A stretch of DNA of 21,144 bases from a virus, in the IMG/VR virus record IMGVR_UViG_3300044637_002055, positions 1 through 21,144 of that record, one strand, 5' to 3'. Position numbers and translations under genes: made by a program. The notes below the pieces were generated by a model. The model made no database searches. It was not told the DNA's origin and saw nothing but the letters and a program-made list of their open reading frames with translations. Positions 1-3,251 of the stretch are shown here, piece after piece (within the stretch, counting starts at the first letter, position 1; every line of letters starts with the position of its first letter).

Positions 1-2
1 TC

Positions 3-152
3 CCCAACGGGAGCCTCTGGGTCGATTTGGAAGTCGATCAAGAAGATCTCGATGATGATTTCGATGCCACAATTGAGTGGGCTGCCGAGCAATGGTGCTC
101 GATCAACCTGCCCATAGGTTGGACCTTCTCACGGGTTCTGATGGAACCCTGA
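3..152 (+). CDS. C-terminal end of an acidic hypothetical protein (partial)
   Basis: An open frame enters from the left edge and stops with TGA at 150-152, giving the last 49 residues of a protein. The visible part is acidic (a DLEVDQEDLDDDFD stretch) and then tryptophan-rich (EWAAEQW, IGWTF), ending LMEP. No family is recognised. The other two forward frames also stay open for part of this stretch. This one is preferred because its stop lies 17 bases before a strong hairpin, the same gene-end layout seen for the next genes. The GC-rich codon use fits the neighbouring small genes. The start lies outside the window. Confidence 0.5.
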   Translation, partial: PNGSLWVDLEVDQEDLDDDFDATIEWAAEQWCSINLPIGWTFSRVLMEP

Positions 153-169
153 TCGTTAAGGTTTGTAAC

Positions 170-190
170 AGGGCCAGCCAGCCTGGCCCT
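170..190 (+). terminator. GC-rich terminator-like hairpin
   Basis: An 8-bp perfect stem (AGGGCCAG pairing with CTGGCCCT) closes a 5-base loop. It is followed by TCCCACC rather than a T-run, so it resembles the T-poor hairpins that end the other genes of this region. It sits between the partial gene and the next promoter-like box. Confidence 0.55.
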
Positions 191-200
191 TCCCACCTGC

Positions 201-206
201 TAAGAT
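201..206 (+). promoter_or_regulatory. Possible -10 box for the DUF7227-like gene
   Basis: TAAGAT is followed by TTCTTTCA, the same tail that follows TATAAT at 1729-1734. It lies 10 bases after the upstream hairpin and 22 bases before the ATG. No clear -35 box is visible. The repeated layout is the main support. Confidence 0.35.
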
Positions 207-228
207 TCTTTCAGTTCAAACCAAACCA

Positions 229-900
229 ATGAACTTCGCACTCACCGCTGTCAGCTCTAACGCCAAAACCGGCCCGATCCCTGTCAGCACCTCTAGCCGT
301 GCAACCTGCCCGAGCACCTGCCCTTTTTACGATAAGGGTTGCTATGCCAAGGCTGGCCCCCAGGCTCTGCACTGGCGCAAGGTTACTGAAGGTGCCCGTG
401 GCGTGAGCTTTCAAGAGTTCACAAGTGCAATCCGTAAGCTGCAACGTGGCCAGATCTGGCGCCACAATGTATCTGGTGATCTGCCACACATTCTCGGCAA
501 CATTGATGCACTTATGGTGCAGTCTTTGGCTGAGGCTAACCGTGGCCGCCTTGGGTATACCTATACCCACCACATTCTGAATGATCACAACATTCAGGTC
601 ATCAGAGAAGCTAACGCTAAAGGCTTCACGATCAGCGCCAGTACAGAGAATATAGAGGTGGCGGATGCTGTTATGTCGGAGCACGGCATTCCTGCTGTGG
701 CTGTTGTTAAGTCTGACAAGACTGATAGATTCTACAAGACAGAATCAGGCCGTAAAGTTATTACCTGCCCGGCAGCATTGCACCCCGGCAAGGTAACTTG
801 TGCCACTTGCAAACTGTGTACAATTGCAGACCGTGATTATATAATCGCATTCCCTGCTCACGGCAATGCAAAGAAAACAGTGAACGAAATTGTCGCCTAA
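229..900 (+). CDS. Cysteine-rich phage/plasmid-type protein, DUF7227/Gp88-like
   Basis: This 223-residue protein resembles, from memory, the DUF7227 family found in phages and plasmids and, more distantly, mycobacteriophage Gp88 proteins. Family-like blocks include TGPIPVSTSSR (14-24), a first Cys cluster C27-x3-C31-x6-C38, GQIWRHNVSGDLP (74-86), GYTYTHH (109-115), a second cluster at C180, C191, C194 and C197 (CPA...CATCKLC), and AFPAHG near the end. The spaced cysteines suggest a metal or iron-sulfur site; this is inference and no reaction is known to me. No Shine-Dalgarno is evident before the ATG, where the leader is A/C-rich. The gene has its own -10-like box and a hairpin after the stop, so it is probably a single-gene unit. 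Internal start codons would lose the first Cys block, so this start is retained. Confidence 0.8.
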   Translation: MNFALTAVSSNAKTGPIPVSTSSRATCPSTCPFYDKGCYAKAGPQALHWRKVTEGARGVSFQEFTSAIRKLQRGQIWRHNVSGDLPHILGNIDALMVQSLAEANRGRLGYTYTHHILNDHNIQVIREANAKGFTISASTENIEVADAVMSEHGIPAVAVVKSDKTDRFYKTESGRKVITCPAALHPGKVTCATCKLCTIADRDYIIAFPAHGNAKKTVNEIVA

Positions 901-929
901 AGTATAAAGATTAAGCTTTGCAACAATCC

Positions 930-953
930 GGGCCAGTCAGCCACGGCTGGCCC
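930..953 (+). terminator. GC-rich terminator-like hairpin after the DUF7227-like gene
   Basis: GGGCCAG pairs with CTGGCCC across a 10-base loop. The stem sequence is almost the same as that of the 170-190 hairpin, and the flank CCCTTCC is shared. It is preceded by TTGCAACAATCC, nearly repeated before the 1293 hairpin. Confidence 0.6.
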
Positions 954-964
954 TTCCTAGCCTG

Positions 965-970
965 TACACT
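965..970 (+). promoter_or_regulatory. Possible -10 box (TACACT)
   Basis: TACACT lies 11 bases after the hairpin at 930-953 and 24 bases before the next ATG, matching the spacing of the other cassettes. There is no convincing -35 box. Confidence 0.25.
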
Positions 971-994
971 TAATGAGTCCTGAGGCATCCAGCC

Positions 995-1276
995 ATGAAC
1001 AGCCAAGCTTCCCGTCCCGCTCAATTTGCTCCAGCTCCCGGCCAGCGGCGCTGGGTTCGGGACTGGCAGGCCGCCATCAGGGGCCGCCGTGGCTGGGTTC
1101 ACTTGATCCGGGTGGATCAAGTTGTGAGCGTTATGGTCGACGCTCCATACGATCACAACGACGCCGGCCAATGGGAGCGCCGGTGTTTCAGCCGCTGGCA
1201 GTGCCCCAGCGTGGGGGCTGAGTTCCCCAGCTTGGCTGCTGCTGCGGCCTGGGTTGCTGGGTTGCCGTCAGTGTGA
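995..1276 (+). CDS. Small Arg/Trp/Ala-rich hypothetical protein
   Basis: The product is 93 residues and not recognised. It is basic and tryptophan-rich in the middle (RRWVRDWQAAIRGRRGWVHLIRV), followed by VVSVMVDAPYDH, two cysteines (RRCFSRWQCP) and an alanine-rich C-terminus (LAAAAAWVAG). No signal peptide or membrane segment is obvious. The start at 995 has GAGG 9 bases upstream. A second frame with an ATG at 973 overlaps it, but its translation is low-complexity (Ser/Pro/Arg) and looks like a shadow. The gene lies between a hairpin and -10-like box upstream and a hairpin downstream. Confidence 0.6.
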   Translation: MNSQASRPAQFAPAPGQRRWVRDWQAAIRGRRGWVHLIRVDQVVSVMVDAPYDHNDAGQWERRCFSRWQCPSVGAEFPSLAAAAAWVAGLPSV

Positions 1277-1292
1277 CGGATTGCAACAAACC

Positions 1293-1320
1293 GGGGTCTG
1301 ACCCATAGCCAGGGTCCCCC
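1293..1320 (+). terminator. Imperfect GC-rich terminator-like hairpin
   Basis: GACCC pairs with GGGTC around a 7-base loop (ATAGCCA). This is extended by GGGG with CCCC after a 3-base bulge. It starts 17 bases after the stop of the 93-residue gene and is preceded by TTGCAACAAACC. Confidence 0.5.
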
Positions 1321-1333
1321 CATCCCTTAAACT
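1306..1333 (+). promoter_or_regulatory. Promoter-like element starting in a terminator loop
   Basis: TAGCCA (1306-1311), in the loop and base of the upstream hairpin, lies 16 bases before TAAACT (1328-1333). These are weak matches to -35 and -10 boxes. The arrangement resembles the stronger promoter at 1705-1734. Confidence 0.35.
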
Positions 1334-1341
1334 TATCTCAA

Positions 1342-1361
1342 GCGGGCCGACAGGAGCCCGC
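1342..1361 (+). promoter_or_regulatory. 5' leader hairpin, copy 1
   Basis: GCGGGC pairs with GCCCGC around the 8-base loop CGACAGGA, directly after the putative transcription start. It is followed by ACAACACCAG and then the ATG 14 bases after the stem. A second copy at 1743-1762 keeps the stem by a paired change at its top base pair. The element therefore probably acts as RNA, perhaps in translation or transcript stability. Confidence 0.5.
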
Positions 1362-1375
1362 ACAACACCAGGAAC

Positions 1376-1690
1376 ATGGCAAACTCTGACCGTCTGACCC
1401 GCACTTCGATCCCAACCGCCGTGGCTGTGGCTGTGGCCAAGGTCACGATCAAAACCGGCTGCATCGTGGGACGCCACCGTGCCCAATGGTTGCTGGATCT
1501 GTGGGAGAGCCCCACCGCTCTACCTGCAGAGCGCAAGCTTGGCCGCCAGGCTCTGCAGTCTGCAGCTGACGCAGCAGGCCGCAGCGTGATCACGCTGGCT
1601 GATGGCCGCACCATTGGGGACCGGGTGTTCTCAAAAGCTTCCACACGCCGGCTGCGTGATTGGAGCCAGGATCGCAACGCCAGCTGCTGA
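1376..1690 (+). CDS. Small basic hypothetical protein with shared leader
   Basis: The product is 104 residues, basic and alanine-rich, with no recognised family. It begins MANSDRLTRTSIPTAVAVAVAK. A middle part (HRAQWLLDLWESPTALPAERK) looks helical, followed by GRQALQSAADAAGRSVITLADG and a basic end (STRRLRDWSQDRNASC). The size and charge would fit a small nucleic-acid-binding or host-interacting protein, but that is only a guess. The ATG has AGGA only 2 bases upstream. The start is supported by alignment with the next leader, which places its ATG at the equivalent position after ACAACACCAG. The TGA stop leads into TCAGC and then a G-run hairpin, as in the 2035-2256 gene. Confidence 0.65.
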   Translation: MANSDRLTRTSIPTAVAVAVAKVTIKTGCIVGRHRAQWLLDLWESPTALPAERKLGRQALQSAADAAGRSVITLADGRTIGDRVFSKASTRRLRDWSQDRNASC

Positions 1691-1697
1691 TCAGCTC

Positions 1698-1721
1698 AGG
1701 GGGGTTGCCAACAGCCCCCCT
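1698..1721 (+). terminator. G6/C6 terminator-like hairpin
   Basis: AGGGGGG pairs with CCCCCCT across a 10-base loop (TTGCCAACAG). There is no T-run after it. It starts 8 bases past the TGA of the 104-residue gene. Confidence 0.65.
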
Positions 1722-1734
1722 AACCCTCTATAAT
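1705..1734 (+). promoter_or_regulatory. Sigma-70-type promoter with -35 in a terminator loop
   Basis: TTGCCA (1705-1710) lies 18 bases before a perfect TATAAT (1729-1734). The -35 hexamer is exactly within the loop of the preceding hairpin. Transcription would start near 1741, just ahead of the leader hairpin of the next gene. This is the best promoter in the GC-rich part of the window. Confidence 0.6.
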
Positions 1735-1742
1735 TCTTTCAA

Positions 1743-1762
1743 GCGGGGCAAACGGACCCCGC
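1743..1762 (+). promoter_or_regulatory. 5' leader hairpin, copy 2
   Basis: GCGGGG pairs with CCCCGC around the 8-base loop CAAACGGA, followed by ACAACACCAG and then the ATG 15 bases after the stem. Compared with copy 1 (1342-1361), the stem's top pair changes from C-G to G-C, so both sides changed together. The loop keeps its terminal GGA. Confidence 0.5.
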
Positions 1763-1777
1763 ACAACACCAGAGACC

Positions 1778-1963
1778 ATGACCACCACCGAAGCCCAAAC
1801 AGTCCTTGCCCCCCTTGGAGTGGAGCGGGTCGCTGCTGGCGCCATGCTCGGCGCCGAGCAGATCTGGCTGGTGACCCACAAGGGAACCCGCTACGCCTAC
1901 TGGGGGATGGCCCTCGCAGACCTTGTAGCTGAGCTGCAGCAGTCCAACGACTGGTGGGACTGA
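1778..1963 (+). CDS. Small hypothetical protein (61 aa)
   Basis: The product is 61 residues and not recognised. It reads as a compact folded domain: VLAPLGVERVAAGAMLGAEQIWLVTHKG, then TRYAYWGMALADLVAELQQSNDWWD, which suggests a beta strand pair followed by an amphipathic helix. Codon use is GC-rich, as in the neighbours. It has the clearest promoter of the region and the second copy of the shared leader, so it is expected to be expressed on its own. A perfect 8-bp hairpin follows 9 bases after the stop. Confidence 0.7.
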   Translation: MTTTEAQTVLAPLGVERVAAGAMLGAEQIWLVTHKGTRYAYWGMALADLVAELQQSNDWWD

Positions 1964-1972
1964 GCCCCACAC

Positions 1973-1992
1973 GGGAGGCCTCCGGGCCTCCC
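1973..1992 (+). terminator. Perfect 8-bp GC-rich hairpin
   Basis: GGGAGGCC pairs with GGCCTCCC around TCCG. It is followed by CTTCCACTTCC instead of a T-run. No -10 box follows before the next ATG, so readthrough into the 2035 gene is possible. Confidence 0.55.
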
Positions 1993-2034
1993 CTTCCACT
2001 TCCACTGATCAACCACACCAGCCACACCCACACC

Positions 2035-2256
2035 ATGGCCGCCAAGGAAACCACCATTACCCTGACCCTCAGCCTCACCGAGGCCCGCCAGCTGCAAAGC
2101 CAGCTAGCTGACGCCGCTACCCGCTGGCACAGCCTTTGGAGGGATGCCGTAGAGGGCCGCCGGCCCGATCTCACCGCCAGCGGCTGCAGCGCTGTTGGGA
2201 AGGCCGCCTGGGCTCGATTTGATCAGATCGCCGAACTGATCGCAGCAGCTGACTGA
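2035..2256 (+). CDS. Small helical hypothetical protein (73 aa)
   Basis: The product is 73 residues. After a threonine-rich strand (MAAKETTITLTLSLTEARQ) most of the chain looks helical (LQSQLADAATRWHSLWRDAVEG, AVGKAAWARFDQIAELIAAAD). No family is recognised. The same frame stays open upstream to 1954, but that longer reading crosses the hairpin at 1973-1992 and gives a proline/histidine-rich leader (PLPLPLINHTSHTHT). The ATG at 2035, after the C/A-rich CACACCCACACC, is therefore the likelier start. The TGA is followed by TCAGCAGCCAGGGGGG, closely like the 3' flank of the 1376-1690 gene. Confidence 0.65.
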   Translation: MAAKETTITLTLSLTEARQLQSQLADAATRWHSLWRDAVEGRRPDLTASGCSAVGKAAWARFDQIAELIAAAD

Positions 2257-2265
2257 TCAGCAGCC

Positions 2266-2285
2266 AGGGGGGCTTCGGCCCCCTT
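2266..2285 (+). terminator. UUCG-tetraloop terminator-like hairpin
   Basis: GGGGGC pairs with GCCCCC around TTCG, giving a C(UUCG)G tetraloop, an unusually stable RNA loop. A G-T and an A-T pair extend the stem. CCTTCC-type sequence follows instead of a T-run. It closes the GC-rich gene block. Confidence 0.65.
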
Positions 2286-2287
2286 CC

Positions 2288-2361
2288 ATCAGCATTCCTG
2301 ATCCATCAGCATTGCTTATCAGCCAGTGGCAAGACAGATCAGCATTCCTGATCCATCAGCA
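2288..2361 (+). repeat. Two copies of a 24-base direct repeat, 50-base period
   Basis: An identical 24-base unit, starting ATCAGCATTCCTG and ending CCATCAGCA, lies at 2288-2311 and 2338-2361. Partial echoes follow (GTCCTGATCAG at 2362-2372) and lie between the copies (TTATCAGCCAG). The repeat is in GC-rich sequence just left of the composition change. Confidence 0.85.
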
Positions 2362-2480
2362 GTCCTGATCAGTCGGGCAGGGCAGTATAAGCGGGCCTTA
2401 TGGGTCGCCGGGCCGCCGGGCCGTGAAAAACCTCTAACTACCCTAAGCTATACCGGACCCAAAGAGCCAGAGAGATATTC

Positions 2481-2520
2481 AATCAACTCAAAAAATTTTC
2501 AATCAACTCAAAAAATTTTC
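2481..2520 (+). repeat. Exact tandem duplication of a 20-base AT-rich unit
   Basis: The unit AATCAACTCAAAAAATTTTC occurs twice without a gap, at 2481-2500 and 2501-2520, just before the first AT-rich gene. It could be replication slippage, a binding-site array or an assembly artefact at the junction. Confidence 0.9.
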
Positions 2521-2532
2521 CACCAGATTTTT

Positions 2533-2907
2533 ATGACTTATACGAATTGCCCAAATAATCAAAATGGCCATGTATCAGAAGATCTTCACACATACCAGGA
2601 TATCAGAGAAGATTTAGAAACAGATAGGAAAGAAGCTATCGAATTTTTAGCTCAGCTAAAAACAATGTATCAAATGAATGTAAAAAATTCTGGCATAAGA
2701 GAAGCACTTAAAGATGTTCATACTACTCTCAATATCACAAAACCATCAGAGTATTACGAAGGTAACATTGCAGTTGTATATGATGAGTTGTACACATTAA
2801 ACAAACAATTTTACAAATCCAAAACCAATGCAGAAATTATCAAACTAATCGAAGGAGAAGAAGAATATATCATATTTCCCCATTTGCATTTTGAAAAACT
2901 TCTATGA
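2533..2907 (+). CDS. Small acidic hypothetical phage protein (124 aa)
   Basis: The product is 124 residues and not recognised. It begins MTYTNCPNNQ and continues with charged helical stretches (YQDIREDLETDRKEAIEFLAQLKTMY, NIAVVYDELYTLNKQFYKSK) and ends IIKLIEGEEEYIIFPHLHFEKLL. Acidic residues are abundant. The frame is open further upstream to an ATG at 2326, but that extension runs through the repeats and the GC-rich junction and has junction-like composition. The ATG at 2533 is therefore chosen, although no good Shine-Dalgarno precedes it. Codon use is AT-rich, like the phage genes to the right. The stop overlaps a possible 40-codon gene by ATGA. Confidence 0.6.
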   Translation: MTYTNCPNNQNGHVSEDLHTYQDIREDLETDRKEAIEFLAQLKTMYQMNVKNSGIREALKDVHTTLNITKPSEYYEGNIAVVYDELYTLNKQFYKSKTNAEIIKLIEGEEEYIIFPHLHFEKLL

Positions 2908-3026
2908 AATTTCCAACAAACACAAGTCTCCGAGAGCAATTTTCATATATTACTCTATGTCTTTCAGAGACACTTCAAATAATCTCAGAGAAATTTTTCT
3001 CCAAAAAAATTTCTGAAAAACGTTGA
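2904..3026 (+). CDS. Possible 40-residue protein coupled to the preceding gene
   Basis: An ATG at 2904 overlaps the TGA of the upstream gene (ATGA), a common arrangement for translational coupling, and opens a 40-codon frame ending at 3026. The product begins MKFPTNTSLREQFSYI and ends KKISEKR; it is basic and not recognised. Without it, 2908-3056 would be an unusually long gap for this tightly packed region. It could still be chance, because the sequence is AT-rich and the frame is short. Confidence 0.35.
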   Translation: MKFPTNTSLREQFSYITLCLSETLQIISEKFFSKKISEKR

Positions 3027-3028
3027 TA

Positions 3029-3052
3029 TATACTGTAGTTTTGAATAAAAAT
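3029..3052 (+). promoter_or_regulatory. Possible promoter before the AbrB-like gene
   Basis: TATACT (3029-3034) resembles a -10 box and is followed by an AT-rich GAATAAAAATAC, a loose match to T4-type late promoters (TATAAATA). There is no clear -35 box. Either element would serve the gene at 3057. Confidence 0.3.
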
Positions 3053-3056
3053 ACAC

Positions 3057-3239
3057 ATGTCTACATTTTCTTCATTTACAACAGAAGTACAGTACGATAA
3101 TAAATCTGGTGAATATTTCATTACATTCCCCGATGAGCTACTCGATGAAATGCAATGGATTGAGGGTGATACCTTAGAGTTTGAATACTTTGATCATCAT
3201 GATACTCCTGGTATTCGCATACATAAAGTAGGAGACTGA
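3057..3239 (+). CDS. Small AbrB/MazE-like protein
   Basis: The product is 60 residues. The pattern GEYFITFPDELLDEMQWIEGDTLEFEYFD, with strand, P-(D)ELL, a tryptophan, and GDxLEFE, is that of a swapped-hairpin AbrB/SpoVT/MazE-type domain, in which the typical core reads 'iPkelreelgl.pGd.l.v'. Similar tiny acidic proteins are common in cyanomyoviruses as I recall them. In MazE/AbrB this fold binds DNA, but the strong acidity here makes DNA binding uncertain. A small antitoxin or transcription-factor role is only a possibility, and no toxin gene is next to it. The stop is 12 bases from the start of the large structural gene. Confidence 0.6.
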   Translation: MSTFSSFTTEVQYDNKSGEYFITFPDELLDEMQWIEGDTLEFEYFDHHDTPGIRIHKVGD

Positions 3240-3251
3240 TGACTTATACAT

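Larger units (their letters stand above)
2286..2532 (+). other. Gene-free junction between GC-rich and AT-rich parts
   Basis: This stretch separates the GC-rich block from the AT-rich phage block. A frame is open through it in phase with the 2533 gene, but its translation (proline/arginine-rich, then SINSKNFQSTQKIF from a tandem repeat) does not look like protein. It contains 24-base direct repeats, a doublet of GCCGGGCC at 2407-2422 and a 20-base tandem duplication. Several GATC-containing pieces (GATCAG, TGATCC) recur. No promoter or tRNA stands out. Confidence 0.6.

Noticed and set aside
211-684. Reverse-strand open frame opposite the DUF7227-like gene
   Set aside because: The forward frame has strong family blocks and ordered cysteines; the reverse reading is a shadow.
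973-1221. Alternative forward frame overlapping the 93-residue gene
   Set aside because: Its translation is Ser/Pro/Arg low-complexity; the 995 frame has a Shine-Dalgarno and a more protein-like sequence. Not fully excluded.
1268-2174. Several reverse-strand frames opposite the small GC-rich genes
   Set aside because: GC-rich sequence opens long antisense frames by chance; the promoters, leaders and hairpins all fit the forward genes.
2240-2380. HIP1 (GCGATCGC) cyanobacterial repeat
   Set aside because: Many GATC-containing words occur but no complete HIP1 octamer, so it gives no support for a host chromosome.
2326-2532. N-terminal extension of the 2533 gene from an ATG at 2326
   Set aside because: It would be translated through the direct repeats, the GC-rich doublet and the tandem duplication, and its residues look like translated junction sequence rather than protein. 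The AT-rich coding signal begins at 2533.
2941-3020. AT-rich hairpin (GAGAAA/TTTCTC) as a terminator
   Set aside because: The stem is short with a 2-base loop, and such pairings are expected by chance in AT-rich sequence; it also lies inside the possible 40-codon frame.
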